Shown one piece after another: positions 15,239-25,695 of a stretch of 61,268 nucleotides of DNA. A model generated the notes under the pieces. The model was given only the letters and a program-made list of their open reading frames with translations, was not told where the DNA came from and did no database searches. The translations under genes were made by a program, and so were the position numbers. This DNA is from an uncultured Bacteroides sp. (GTDB lineage: Bacteria; Bacteroidota; Bacteroidia; Bacteroidales; Bacteroidaceae): the NCBI GenBank assembly GCA_900555635.1, contig USLU01000026.1:1-61268 (forward strand). Reading direction: 5' to 3'. How positions within the stretch are numbered: position 1 is the stretch's first letter; each line of letters starts with the position of its first letter.

Positions 15239-17551
15239 ATGAATAGTGTCTCTAAGGTTAAGATCGTTGTAGGTTATACTCTGTTACTTGCAGCCATGTT
15301 TTTTTCTCTGTTCTTCGTACACAGAGAAATGGAAAACCTTATGCATTCCGAAGACCGGGACGGACAATGGACGGATAGCCTGTTGACACTTCTGCGCGAA
15401 AAAGATACTAATACCATACGCATGTTGCGTACGCTAAGCGAGGCAAACGAGAGTATGGTGTCCACTAGTGATATTGAGAATATCATTGCCGAGCAAGATT
15501 CCATTGTTACCCAACAACGGGTACAGCACCGTATTATATCCCATCGCGATACGATAGTGACTAGTCCTAAGAAGAAAGGCTTCTTCCGCAGGTTGGGCGA
15601 AGTATTTGCGCCGTCCAAGAAAGATACTGCTATCCAGGTAAAGACCTCACTCGAATTTGCTACCGATACGGTACTTGAAGCGTACAATCCGGCAGACTCC
15701 CTGCACGAAAAGCTACGTGCTATTGCCAAGCAAAAAAAAGAAGGCAACTCGATTGTACAACGGCGCAAGCGTAATCTGCAACGCCTCGACCATATGCTTA
15801 CTGCCCGAATTGACAGCCTGTTGAAAGATTATGAAGAAGAAACAATGGCTCGTGCCCTTGCCGAAGCCGAAAAACAACAGACTGTACGTCATCGTTCTGC
15901 CAAGATAATCGGTGGTATTGCTGTAGGGGCGGTTCTTCTTTCTGCTTTCTTCCTGATTATTATCGGACGGGATATTACCCGTAGCAACCGCTATCGCCGT
16001 GATCTGGAAGAAGCCCGCCGTCGTGCTGAAGACTTACTTGTTTCACGAGAGAAACTGATGCTTGCTATTACCCATGACTTTAAAGCCCCCCTTGGGTCTA
16101 TCATGGGGTATGCCGACTTGTTATCCCGCCTTACCGTAGACGAACGCCAGCGTTTTTACCTGGATAATATGAAAACCTCTTCCGAGCACCTCTTGAAGTT
16201 GGTAGTCGACTTACTCGACTTCCATCGCCTCGATCTTCAAAAGGTGGAGATAAACCGTGTTACTTTTCATCCGGCCGATCTGTTGGAGGAAGTATATGTG
16301 AGTTTTGGGCCACTGGCTGCTGCCAAAGGGTTATACTTGAAGCATGAGATTGCTCCCGAACTTCAAGGTACTTTTATTAGTGATCCGCTGCGGTTGCGAC
16401 AAATCATAAACAATCTTCTTTCAAATGCTGTGAAGTTTACTTCGCAAGGTGGCATTACCTTGAAAGCTACCTATGTAGAGAGAGGAAGTGCTTCTTTCAA
16501 TAGTAGCCATCTGCTACTTACCGTTACCGACACGGGTAAAGGTATGGGAGTGGACGACCGGGAGCGTATCTTTCAAGAATTCACCCGTCTGCCGGGTGCA
16601 CAAGGAGAAGAAGGCTTTGGCTTGGGCTTGTCTATCGTCCGTATGCTGGTACAGTTGCTTGAAGGCAAGATAGAAGTCGATAGTGTACTCGGAAAAGGCA
16701 GTACATTCACTCTGCGTCTCCCCTTGTACCCGGTTAAAAATGAAGAGTTAAGAATGAAGGATGAAGAATCACCTTGCGGTGTAAACGTGCAGCCCAATTC
16801 TTCAATCTCCATTCCTTATTCTTCATTAAATAAGCTTCTTCTTATTGACGACGACCGCATTCAGTTGACTCTTACCGCTGCCATGCTTCAGCAAAGCGGC
16901 ATTGACTCCGTCATTTGTCAGCAACCGGACGAACTGCTGGAAGCATTGCGTACCGATACTTTTGACTTGCTGCTCACTGATGTGCAGATGCCTGTCATGA
17001 ATGGCTTCGACTTGTTGAGTCTGCTGCGTGCCTCCAATATTCCGCAAGCCAAGACAATACCTGTAATAGCCGTCACTGCCCGTAGTGATATGCAGCGCGA
17101 AGATTTTCTCAGTCATGGCTTTGCCGGTAGCCTGCATAAACCGTTCACGGTAAACGAACTGCTTGCCGAACTGAACCTTGAACAAAGAGCGGTGGTATCC
17201 CAACCTACGGATCATGCACTCAACTTCTCCGCCCTTACCGCTTTCTCCGGTGATGACCCCGATGCAGCGAAGTCTATCCTCGAAAGTTTTGTTCAGGAAA
17301 CAAGGCTCAATGCCGATCGCTTACGGCAAGCTTTAGATAGCGAAGACATTCACGGTATTGCCGCTCTGGGGCATAAGATGCTACCTTTATTTACACTGTT
17401 GGGAGCTGCTGAACTTGTTGCCTTGCTGAAAGAGCTTGAAGCTTCACGCGAAGCATCCTTCAACGAAGAGATAAAGAAAAAAACTCTTTCCGCACTTGCC
17501 CTCATAGGTGCCATTGTAGAACAAGTCGTAACACAAAATATATCTTCTTGA
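15239..17551 (+). CDS. Hybrid sensor histidine kinase with receiver and HPt domains
   Basis: A 770-aa phosphorelay kinase, counting from the ATG at 15239; upstream in-frame codons lie in repeat element A. TM1 is near residues 9-26. A mostly helical periplasmic sensor extends to about 220, and TM2 is IIGGIAVGAVLLSAFFLIII. The phospho-accepting His is in AITHDFKAP. The ATPase motifs are NNLLSNAVKFT, DTGKGMG and GFGLGLSIVRML. A receiver with acceptor Asp in LLTDVQMP and a C-terminal HPt with GHKMLP follow. Residues 501-530, between ATPase and receiver, are encoded by repeat element B. The output regulator is not adjacent. Confidence 0.93.
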   Translation: MNSVSKVKIVVGYTLLLAAMFFSLFFVHREMENLMHSEDRDGQWTDSLLTLLREKDTNTIRMLRTLSEANESMVSTSDIENIIAEQDSIVTQQRVQHRIISHRDTIVTSPKKKGFFRRLGEVFAPSKKDTAIQVKTSLEFATDTVLEAYNPADSLHEKLRAIAKQKKEGNSIVQRRKRNLQRLDHMLTARIDSLLKDYEEETMARALAEAEKQQTVRHRSAKIIGGIAVGAVLLSAFFLIIIGRDITRSNRYRRDLEEARRRAEDLLVSREKLMLAITHDFKAPLGSIMGYADLLSRLTVDERQRFYLDNMKTSSEHLLKLVVDLLDFHRLDLQKVEINRVTFHPADLLEEVYVSFGPLAAAKGLYLKHEIAPELQGTFISDPLRLRQIINNLLSNAVKFTSQGGITLKATYVERGSASFNSSHLLLTVTDTGKGMGVDDRERIFQEFTRLPGAQGEEGFGLGLSIVRMLVQLLEGKIEVDSVLGKGSTFTLRLPLYPVKNEELRMKDEESPCGVNVQPNSSISIPYSSLNKLLLIDDDRIQLTLTAAMLQQSGIDSVICQQPDELLEALRTDTFDLLLTDVQMPVMNGFDLLSLLRASNIPQAKTIPVIAVTARSDMQREDFLSHGFAGSLHKPFTVNELLAELNLEQRAVVSQPTDHALNFSALTAFSGDDPDAAKSILESFVQETRLNADRLRQALDSEDIHGIAALGHKMLPLFTLLGAAELVALLKELEASREASFNEEIKKKTLSALALIGAIVEQVVTQNISS
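16739..16827. repeat. Heptamer-arm palindromic element B, inside the hybrid kinase gene
   Basis: Two 31-bp arms face each other at 16739-16769 and 16797-16827, built from AATGAAG-like and ATTCTTC-like 7-mers. The 27-bp core contains TGCGGTGTAAACGTGCAG, nearly the same as the core of element A. The element is read through in frame and encodes a linker that includes KNEELRMKDEE. Confidence 0.85.
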
Positions 17552-17627
17552 TGAAGAAAGAACTAAATTTCATTGGAAATTGTTTACTTTGTAACGTTTT
17601 AGATATTCACTGTCGAAAGATATTTCA

Positions 17628-20600
17628 ATGAGAAGAAAATGGTTGAAAATAGCACTTTGGGTGCTGCTTACTCCAGTTATACTATTTATACTGTTAATGA
17701 TATTGCTTTATGTGCCTCCTGTACAAAGTTTTATACGGAAGCAGGCAACAGCAATAGCATCTGATGCTACGGGTATGGATATATCTGTAGAACGTATTGA
17801 TCTTCGGTTTCCCTTGAATCTGCTGGTGCGTGGTGTATTGGTAGTGCAGCCTGCCGACAGTGCAACCGATGTGCAACGGCCCGACACCCTGTTGAGCCTT
17901 GAAAGCCTGAATGTCCGCGTGCAGGCATGGCCTTTATTTAAAGGGAAGGTCGAGATTGACGATATCACACTTAAAGAAGTATCTGTTAATTCCTCTGATT
18001 TGGTGGAGGGTATGCGGATACAGGGTACTCTTGGACGCTTCTTCCTTGAGAGTCACGGCATTGACTTAAAGAATGAAGACGCTTTGCTGAACAACATCGA
18101 GTTGAGTGATACCCATGTGCAAGTTATGCTTGCCGACACCACCGAGACACCTAAAGATTCTACTGAAACTGCCCTTAACTGGAAGATCACTCTACATGCT
18201 TTGAAACTAAAGAATGTTTCGGTCGATTTGTCGATGCCGCTCGACTCTATGCGTTTGGCAGCCCATGTCGGTGATGCCGAGATTTCCGAGGCTGCTGCCG
18301 ACTTGAAACACCAGTTCTATGGCTGGAAGAAGTTTCTCCTTACCGGTACTACCGTCAATTATGATACAGGAAACCTGAATCCTACCGATAGCATTGCTGC
18401 AAAACCTGCCGAAGGTTTCGACGCTTCACATATCGCTTTGCGTGACATCCGCCTGGGCATTGATTCTGTGATGTATCAAGGCAGAAACATGAATGCCGTA
18501 ATCCGCGAATTCTCCATGAACGAACGTTCCGGACTTAGCGTCACCTCTCTTACCGGTCGTCTGCTTTCCGATTCAACAACCATACGTGTTCCTTCGTTGA
18601 AGCTGCTTACACCGCATAGCGAAATGAATCTTACCGCCCAAACCTATTGGGAACTGATAAATATTCCCACAACCGGACGCCTGACTGCCCGCTTTAACGC
18701 CAATATAGGTAAAGAAGATGTGTTACTCTTTGCCGGAGGATTGCCCGAAACCTTCAAGAAAGCTTATCCTTTCCGTCCGCTTGTTATCCATGCCGGCACA
18801 GAGGGAAATCTGAAACAGATGCAAATCTCCCGCTTTTCAATCGATCTGCCCGGTGCTTTCTCCCTCAGCGGCGGAGGTGAATTCTGGAATCTGACTGATA
18901 GCCTAAACCGTAATGGAAAGATGGATTTCGAGATGCAGACACAGAATCTGAACTTCTTGACTGGGCTTACCGGTCTTACGCCTGACGGTTCTATCGTAAT
19001 TCCGGATAGCATGAATCTTGCTGCTCACTTCGGGCTGGAAGGTGTGCAATGTATTGCCGACTTGAAGTTGAAAGAAGGAGAAGGACTTCTGGGGCTGGAT
19101 GCTGCCTATAACTTATCTACTGAAGCTTATCATGCTAACCTTGGCATCGACGCTTTGCAAATGCATCATTTCTTGCCTAAAGATTCCATCTATACTTTGA
19201 CGGCTAATATTTCAGCCAAAGGAAGAGGCGTGGATATTGCATCCTACAAAACCGTTGCCGCCTTGGAAGCTTCTCTGAAAGAACTGCAATACGGACATTG
19301 GAACATCTCCGGAGTAGATGTGAAAGCCGGATTGAAATCTTCTGTTGCTACGGTGAACCTAGTCAGTGACAATGCTTTATTAAAAATGCAGGGTGATGCT
19401 GATATGCATCTTAACCGTCGTTACCTGGATGGTAAGCTCGATATCAATGTAGAAGAGGTGGACTTGCATAAACTGGGATTCGCTCCCAAACCGTTGAAAC
19501 ATCCATTCGCTTTCCACTTGGGGGCCGAGGCACGCCACGATTCTATCAAATTGAAACTTGATGCCGGAGATTTGGATCTTCAGTTCCGTGCCCGCAGCAC
19601 TTTGAAGAAACTGATGAGCCAATCAGACGAATTTGTCCGTTTGCTGACAAAGCAGATAGAAGACAGCCGTCTTGACCATGCAGCTTTACGTCAGGTGTTG
19701 CCCTCAGCCGGCATGCAACTGACTGCCGGAAAAAATAATCCGGTCAGCTATTTCTTGGCAACGAAAGATGTATCCTTCAATGATTTTACGCTTCGCTTCG
19801 GCTTTACGCCTACACGAGGTATCAATGGACGTACAGCCATTCATGGGCTGCGCGTGGACTCTCTGCAACTCGATACTATATTCTTTGCCGTCAGACAGGA
19901 TACTACACTTATGAAGTTACAAGGCGGTGTCATCAACGGACCTAAGAATCCGCAGTTTGTGTTCCGTAGTACCTTGACGGGGGAAATTCGTAATGAAGAT
20001 GCCGAACTGACCGTTGACTATGTGGACGGACATGGACAAACCGGTGTGTTGTTCGGTGTCAATGCCCGCCCGTTGACCGAAGGAAACGGTAAAGGAAATG
20101 GAGTATTGCTGCACTTGATTCCTGCCGAGCCTATCATTGCTTTCCGCAAGTTCCGCTTTGTAGACGATAGTAACTGGATATATTTGCATAAGAATATGCG
20201 GGTTTATGCCAATGTGGATATGGATAGTGATAATGGGCTTTGCTTCCGTATGCAGTCCAATCCGCAAGATACGATCTCTCTCCAGAATATCAATGTTGAA
20301 CTGAGTCGCCTCCGTCTGGATGAACTGAGTAATGTTTTGCCCTACCTGCCTCGATTGACGGGGTTGTTATCCGCCGAAGCTAATTATGTGCAGACCGCTA
20401 CTTCTTTGCAGGTATCTGCCGAAGCTAATGTTGAAAAACTGACCTACGAGAATCAGCCGGTAGGTGATATTGGTATGGGGGCTTCCTGGTTGCCGGGAGA
20501 GCATAACTCACATTTCCTGAATACCTATTTCACTTATGAAAATCAGGAAATCCTGACCGCCAACGGTGTATTGACACAGAAAAATGGTAAGGATTCCTTG

Positions 20601-22190
20601 GAAGTAACCACCAGTTTTGAACACTTCCCACTCAAAATGGCGAACGCATTTATCCCGGATCAGATGGTGTCCTTTACAGGCGATATTGACGGTGGTTTAT
20701 ACATTTATGGTCCCTTGGATAAACCGAAAATGCACGGTGATGTCTCGTTGGATAGCGTATCAGTTTTTGCCCGTCAGGCAGGAGCACGCTATTGGTTTGA
20801 TAACCGCCCGTTGCAAATAGAGGACAATAAACTTATATTCGACAAATTTGCTATCTATACAACTAGTAAGAATCCGTTTACTATTGACGGAAATATCGAT
20901 TTCCGCAATATGCAACGTCCTACTGCTAACCTGAATTTATTAGCTGACAACTATACCTTATTAGATGCACCTCGTACGAAAGAGAGCTTGGTTTACGGTA
21001 AAGTATTCGTTGACCTGAATGCCACCGTCCGTGGTCCGCTCGATGGGTTGACTATGCGCGGAAACATGAATCTACTAGGTAATACCAACGTGACTTATGT
21101 ATTGACCGACTCTCCGTTGACGGTAGAAGACAGGCTTGACGGACTGGTTACCTTTACTTCCTTTAATGACACCACTTCTGTAAAAGAGGACGAAACCCCG
21201 ACTATGTCTTTAGGCGGTATGGAAATGTTTATGTCGGTTCATATAGACAATGCAGTGCGCTTGCGTGCCGACCTAAGTCCGGATCGTAGTAAATTCATAG
21301 AACTGGAAGGCGGTGGTGACTTGAACTTGCAATATACGCCTCAGGGTGATATGAACCTTACAGGGCGCTACACTCTTTCGGGCGGTGTGATGAAATATTC
21401 ATTACCTATCATTCCGTTGAAAGAGTTCCAATTCAATCCCGGAAGCTATGTGGATTGGAGGGGAAATATAATGAATCCCACACTTAATCTGAAAGCTACC
21501 GAACGTATGCGCGCTTCCGTAGCCGATGGAAATGGAGATGGATCGCGTATGGTAAACTTTGATGTTTCCATCTCTATTAAGAATCGTTTGGAGGCACCCG
21601 AATTGATTTTCGACATCTCTGCTCCCGAAGATGCAACCATTGAGAACGAGCTACAGGCAATGGGTCCAGATGAACGAAGCAAACAAGCTATTGCCATGCT
21701 TGCTACGGGTATCTATCTGAACGGCGGTGGTAAAGGTGGAGGTCTGAGTATGGGTGCTGCCTTGAATAGTGTGCTCCAAAGTCAGATAAACTCCCTTGCA
21801 GGTTCGGTGAAAAATGCCAATATCAGTGTTGGGATAGAAGACCGTACTTCTGCCGAAACCGGTGATACACAGAAGGACTTCAGTTTCCGTTATTCCCAAC
21901 GCTTCTTTAATGACCGCGTACAGATTATTATTGGTGGCAAGGTATCTACCGGTGCCAACGCAACGAATGATGCAGAATCGTTTATTGATAATATCTCATT
22001 GGAATACCGTCTTGATACATCAGGAACCCGTTATGTACGTGTGTTCTATGATAAAAACTACGAAAGTGTGCTCGATGGTGAAATAACAGAGACTGGTGTC
22101 GGTGTTGTGCTCCGTCGTAAAATGGATCGCTTGGGAGAGCTTTTCATCTTTAAGAAAAAGAAGAAAGATGTGAAAAAGGAAGAGAAGTGA
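17628..22190 (+). CDS. tamB: TamB-domain translocation and assembly protein
   Basis: A 1520-aa AsmA/TamB-like protein. A single N-terminal membrane anchor (residues 5-30) is followed by a long run of beta-strand repeats, and the conserved TamB C-terminal domain lies at about 1050-1480. TamB-type proteins form a hydrophobic groove across the periplasm and work with a BamA-like outer-membrane partner in inserting beta-barrel proteins or moving lipids. The partner gene begins 24 bp downstream, and the pairing strengthens the call. The gene is 4.6 kb, the largest in the window, and has no frame break. Confidence 0.93.
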   Translation: MRRKWLKIALWVLLTPVILFILLMILLYVPPVQSFIRKQATAIASDATGMDISVERIDLRFPLNLLVRGVLVVQPADSATDVQRPDTLLSLESLNVRVQAWPLFKGKVEIDDITLKEVSVNSSDLVEGMRIQGTLGRFFLESHGIDLKNEDALLNNIELSDTHVQVMLADTTETPKDSTETALNWKITLHALKLKNVSVDLSMPLDSMRLAAHVGDAEISEAAADLKHQFYGWKKFLLTGTTVNYDTGNLNPTDSIAAKPAEGFDASHIALRDIRLGIDSVMYQGRNMNAVIREFSMNERSGLSVTSLTGRLLSDSTTIRVPSLKLLTPHSEMNLTAQTYWELINIPTTGRLTARFNANIGKEDVLLFAGGLPETFKKAYPFRPLVIHAGTEGNLKQMQISRFSIDLPGAFSLSGGGEFWNLTDSLNRNGKMDFEMQTQNLNFLTGLTGLTPDGSIVIPDSMNLAAHFGLEGVQCIADLKLKEGEGLLGLDAAYNLSTEAYHANLGIDALQMHHFLPKDSIYTLTANISAKGRGVDIASYKTVAALEASLKELQYGHWNISGVDVKAGLKSSVATVNLVSDNALLKMQGDADMHLNRRYLDGKLDINVEEVDLHKLGFAPKPLKHPFAFHLGAEARHDSIKLKLDAGDLDLQFRARSTLKKLMSQSDEFVRLLTKQIEDSRLDHAALRQVLPSAGMQLTAGKNNPVSYFLATKDVSFNDFTLRFGFTPTRGINGRTAIHGLRVDSLQLDTIFFAVRQDTTLMKLQGGVINGPKNPQFVFRSTLTGEIRNEDAELTVDYVDGHGQTGVLFGVNARPLTEGNGKGNGVLLHLIPAEPIIAFRKFRFVDDSNWIYLHKNMRVYANVDMDSDNGLCFRMQSNPQDTISLQNINVELSRLRLDELSNVLPYLPRLTGLLSAEANYVQTATSLQVSAEANVEKLTYENQPVGDIGMGASWLPGEHNSHFLNTYFTYENQEILTANGVLTQKNGKDSLEVTTSFEHFPLKMANAFIPDQMVSFTGDIDGGLYIYGPLDKPKMHGDVSLDSVSVFARQAGARYWFDNRPLQIEDNKLIFDKFAIYTTSKNPFTIDGNIDFRNMQRPTANLNLLADNYTLLDAPRTKESLVYGKVFVDLNATVRGPLDGLTMRGNMNLLGNTNVTYVLTDSPLTVEDRLDGLVTFTSFNDTTSVKEDETPTMSLGGMEMFMSVHIDNAVRLRADLSPDRSKFIELEGGGDLNLQYTPQGDMNLTGRYTLSGGVMKYSLPIIPLKEFQFNPGSYVDWRGNIMNPTLNLKATERMRASVADGNGDGSRMVNFDVSISIKNRLEAPELIFDISAPEDATIENELQAMGPDERSKQAIAMLATGIYLNGGGKGGGLSMGAALNSVLQSQINSLAGSVKNANISVGIEDRTSAETGDTQKDFSFRYSQRFFNDRVQIIIGGKVSTGANATNDAESFIDNISLEYRLDTSGTRYVRVFYDKNYESVLDGEITETGVGVVLRRKMDRLGELFIFKKKKKDVKKEEK

Positions 22191-22214
22191 CAAAGCGAAT
22201 AAGAGAAAAGTGAT

Positions 22215-24569
22215 ATGAAACGACTGATAGTATATATAATAGGATTAATGTTTCTGGCAGGTTGCTCAACTACCAAGCATCTGCCGGAAGGAGAAATACT
22301 GTATACCGGGCAAAAGCCGATGATTGTATTGAACCGTAGTGTAACCCCGGTAGGAGAGATAGCTATGGAAGAAGTGGAAGCCGCACTTGCTACAGCACCC
22401 AATTACTCTATACTGGGAAGTTCTTCTTTACGCTTTCCATTTCCTTTTGGATTGTGGGTTTATAATGATTTTCAGAAATATCAGAAAGGTTTTGGCAAAT
22501 GGATATTCAATAAGTTTGCTTCTACGCCGGTATTCTTGTCTACGGTAAATCCGGAAATTCGTCAAAAGGCTGCTGCTAATTTGTTGCGCGACTATGGTTA
22601 TTTTAATGGTAAGGTGAGTTATAAAACTTTTATTGATCCGAAAGACTCATTGAAGGCCAAGTTACAGTATACTGTGGATATGCGCAATCCTTACTTTATT
22701 GATACGGTATTTTACCGTGGATTTAATCAACGTACTCTGCGCATTATTGAGCAGGGGCGCCGCCGCTCGCTTATCAGCCCGGGAGAGCAGTTCAATGTGA
22801 CCGATCTTGACGGAGAACGTACTCGTATCAGTACACTCTTGCGTAACGTCGGATACTATTATTTCCGTCCCGATTATCTGACTTATCAGGCGGATACGAC
22901 TATGGTACCGGGTGGGCATGTCACTATGCGCATGATACCTGTACCCGGTATACCTGCCGCCGCACAGAAACTTTATTTTGTGGGCAATAAGTCTGTATAT
23001 CTGATGGGCAAGCAGGGAGAAGCTCCCAATGACAGTATGGATTATAAAGGACTGAATATTCATTATTATAACAAACCGGGAGTACGCCCTAACATGCTCT
23101 ATCGTTGGCTGAACTATCAGGGCTATCGCCGTAAACGTCAGGTACAAGATAGTGCAGGAATCTCCCGTCAACGTTCTATGCAAGATCTTTACAGCTTGTA
23201 TCGGCAGACCCGTATTCAGGAACGTTTAGCCAATGTAGGTATCTTCCGTTATGTTGAAATGCAGTATATTCCGCGCGATACAACCTTGGTTTCCGATACA
23301 CTCGACCTGAAAATTTATGCGGCACTTGACAAACCTTATGATGCCGAGTTCGACTTTAATGTCAAGATGAAGAGCAATAATCAGACGGGACCGGGAGCTG
23401 CGTTTACACTGACAAAGAATAATGTGTTTGGTGGTGGAGAGACGTGGAATGTGAAACTGGAAGCTTCTTACGAGTGGCAAACGGGTAAGGGTAGCAGTTC
23501 TTTGATGAACAGTTATGATTTTGGATTGTCTTCTTCATTGATGTTTCCCCGTGTTGTCTTTCCACGGTTAGGCAGTAGGGAATATGACTTCCCGGCAACC
23601 ACTACATTCCGTATCAATGTTGATCAGATGAACCGTGCCAAATATTACAAACTGCTCGCTTTTGGTGGAAACGTTACTTATGATTTCCAGCCCAAGCGTA
23701 CTACCAAACATAGTATTACTCCTTTCCGATTGACCTTCAATGTACTTCGCGATCCAACATTAGCGTTCGATACTTTGCGGGAGGAAAATCCGGCATTATA
23801 CGTCAGTCTGCGAAATCAGTTTATCCCTGCGATGGAATATACGTATACTTATGATAATGCTTCCTTGCCGGGTAAACGTAATCCTATCTGGTGGCAGTCT
23901 ACGGTGGCTTCGGCGGGAAATCTTACTTCGGCCATTTATCGCATTTTCGGCGAACCTTTCGATAAGCGTGAAAAGAAACTGCTCGGTGTACCTTTTGCGC
24001 AGTTCTTGAAATTGAATTCTGAATTCCGTTATCATTATCGGATAGATAAGAACCAGATGATTGCATCACGCATTGCAGGAGGAGTAATTTGGTCCTATGG
24101 TAATATGCTGACCGCTCCGTATACAGAGCAGTTCTATATTGGTGGAGCCAATAGTGTGCGTGCATTTACGGCGCGAAGTATTGGACCGGGAGGTTATCCA
24201 CCCAATAAAGAGAAAAAGTATATGTATATCAATCATGTCGGCGATATCCGTATGGAAGCGAATATAGAGTATCGTTTCCGTATTATCGGTGATTTGCATG
24301 GCGCCTTGTTTTTGGATGCCGGTAATGTCTGGCTGATGCGAAAAGATGAGGCTCGTCCGGGTGGTGAGTTGACCATGAAGAATTTTGGTAAGCAGATTGC
24401 GTTGGGTACAGGAACCGGTTTGCGTTATGACCTGGATTTTCTGGTCTTCCGTCTTGATTTGGGTATTGCTTTGCACGATCCGTATGATACAGGCAAATCC
24501 GGTTATTATAATATTCCTAAGTTTAAGGATAGTATGGCATTGCACTTCGCTATCGGCTATCCGTTCTAA
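22215..24569 (+). CDS. tamL: TamL-type outer-membrane lipoprotein barrel (BamA/TamA family)
   Basis: A 784-aa outer-membrane protein. Unlike proteobacterial TamA, it starts with a lipoprotein signal ending FLAGC (Cys17) then STTKHLPEGE. This is the trait of the Bacteroidetes TamL variant. POTRA-like domains extend to about residue 390. A C-terminal 16-stranded Omp85 barrel follows, with family motifs GGANSVRAFTARSIGPGGY and a final aromatic YPF. It is likely the outer-membrane end of the TamB conduit encoded just upstream. The two genes form an operon. Confidence 0.93.
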   Translation: MKRLIVYIIGLMFLAGCSTTKHLPEGEILYTGQKPMIVLNRSVTPVGEIAMEEVEAALATAPNYSILGSSSLRFPFPFGLWVYNDFQKYQKGFGKWIFNKFASTPVFLSTVNPEIRQKAAANLLRDYGYFNGKVSYKTFIDPKDSLKAKLQYTVDMRNPYFIDTVFYRGFNQRTLRIIEQGRRRSLISPGEQFNVTDLDGERTRISTLLRNVGYYYFRPDYLTYQADTTMVPGGHVTMRMIPVPGIPAAAQKLYFVGNKSVYLMGKQGEAPNDSMDYKGLNIHYYNKPGVRPNMLYRWLNYQGYRRKRQVQDSAGISRQRSMQDLYSLYRQTRIQERLANVGIFRYVEMQYIPRDTTLVSDTLDLKIYAALDKPYDAEFDFNVKMKSNNQTGPGAAFTLTKNNVFGGGETWNVKLEASYEWQTGKGSSSLMNSYDFGLSSSLMFPRVVFPRLGSREYDFPATTTFRINVDQMNRAKYYKLLAFGGNVTYDFQPKRTTKHSITPFRLTFNVLRDPTLAFDTLREENPALYVSLRNQFIPAMEYTYTYDNASLPGKRNPIWWQSTVASAGNLTSAIYRIFGEPFDKREKKLLGVPFAQFLKLNSEFRYHYRIDKNQMIASRIAGGVIWSYGNMLTAPYTEQFYIGGANSVRAFTARSIGPGGYPPNKEKKYMYINHVGDIRMEANIEYRFRIIGDLHGALFLDAGNVWLMRKDEARPGGELTMKNFGKQIALGTGTGLRYDLDFLVFRLDLGIALHDPYDTGKSGYYNIPKFKDSMALHFAIGYPF

Positions 24570-24639
24570 AAATGTACGTTTTTGAATGATTTGTAGTAAA
24601 GAATGAACTATTTGTTCCCTTTAAGGGAGAAATTATTCG

Positions 24640-24647
24640 TAAATTTG
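24640..24647 (+). promoter_or_regulatory. -7 box for the nucleotidyltransferase gene
   Basis: TAAATTTG (24640-24647) matches TAnnTTTG, 48 bp upstream of the ATG at 24695. The only TTTG upstream (24611-24614) is too far for an optimal -33 box. Confidence 0.5.
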
Positions 24648-24694
24648 CCGGCGTAATCAATGATGATACACTAACCTTTTTAATAATAACTAGT

Positions 24695-25606
24695 ATGAAA
24701 CCTACTTTATTCCTACTGGCAGCCGGTATGGGCAGCCGTTATGGTGGCTTGAAACAATTGGACGGACTGGGTCCTAATGGCGAAACTATTATGGATTATT
24801 CAATCTATGATGCTATTAACGCTGGCTTCGGTAAGCTCGTTTTTGTAATTCGTAAAGACTTCGAACAAGATTTCCGTGACAAGATTATTTCTAAATATGA
24901 AGGTCATATCCCATGCGAACTGGTATTCCAGTCTATTGATGATCTTCCTGCCGGCTTTACTTGCCCTGAAGGCCGTACTAAACCTTGGGGTACCAATCAT
25001 GCAGTGATGATGGGTGCTAATGTAATCAAAGAACCGTTTGCTGTTATCAATTGTGATGATTACTATGGTCACGATTCATTCATGACTATGGGTAAGTTCC
25101 TTTCAGAATTGCCTGAAGGTTCAAAGAACGTATATTCAATGGTAGGTTTCCGTATCGGCAATACGCTGAGTGAAAGCGGTACTGTATCTCGCGGTCTTTG
25201 CAGTAAAGATGCCAATGGTTTGCTGACTTCTGTAGTAGAGCGTACCAAAATCCAACGTATGGACGGTGAAGTGAAATATATCGACGATAACGGTGAGTGG
25301 ACTGCTACTCCTGAAACTACTCCGGTCAGCATGAACTTCTGGGGTTTCACTCCCGATTACTTTGCTTATAGCGAAGAATTCTTCAAGTCTTTCCTTAGCG
25401 ATCCGAAGAATATGGAGAACCTGAAGAGTGAATTCTTCATTCCGTTGATGGTTGATAAATTGATTACTGATGGCATTGCTACTTGTGAAGTACTTGATAC
25501 TACCAGCAAGTGGTTTGGTGTAACTTATCCCGAAGACCGTCAGGATGTAGTAGATAAAATTCAGGCATTGGTAGATGCTGGCGAATATCCTGCGAAACTG
25601 TTCTAA
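24695..25606 (+). CDS. Nucleotidyltransferase family protein (NDP-sugar pyrophosphorylase-like)
   Basis: A 303-aa cytoplasmic enzyme of the sugar-nucleotide transferase superfamily. The N-terminal signature LLAAGMGSRYGGLKQLDGLG (residues 7-26) binds the NTP. A later block, NHAVMMGANVIKEPFAVINC followed by DDYYG, carries the metal-binding Asp region. It would join a sugar phosphate to a nucleotide, giving NDP-sugar and pyrophosphate, but neither substrate can be named. It stands alone between its own promoter and a terminator. Confidence 0.82.
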   Translation: MKPTLFLLAAGMGSRYGGLKQLDGLGPNGETIMDYSIYDAINAGFGKLVFVIRKDFEQDFRDKIISKYEGHIPCELVFQSIDDLPAGFTCPEGRTKPWGTNHAVMMGANVIKEPFAVINCDDYYGHDSFMTMGKFLSELPEGSKNVYSMVGFRIGNTLSESGTVSRGLCSKDANGLLTSVVERTKIQRMDGEVKYIDDNGEWTATPETTPVSMNFWGFTPDYFAYSEEFFKSFLSDPKNMENLKSEFFIPLMVDKLITDGIATCEVLDTTSKWFGVTYPEDRQDVVDKIQALVDAGEYPAKLF

Positions 25607-25631
25607 GAACTACTGATAATAAAAAAGGAAG

Positions 25632-25668
25632 GATCTGCCTCTATTGATAAGGGGCAGATCTTTTTTTT
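25632..25668 (+). terminator. Intrinsic terminator
   Basis: GATCTGCC (25632-25639) pairs with GGCAGATC (25653-25660), followed by eight T. It ends the nucleotidyltransferase transcript. A short upstream A tract could let it also act for the minus-strand operon ending at 25696. Confidence 0.85.
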
Positions 25669-25695
25669 AGGAAGGTTCCGGTTTGATGAGAATAT

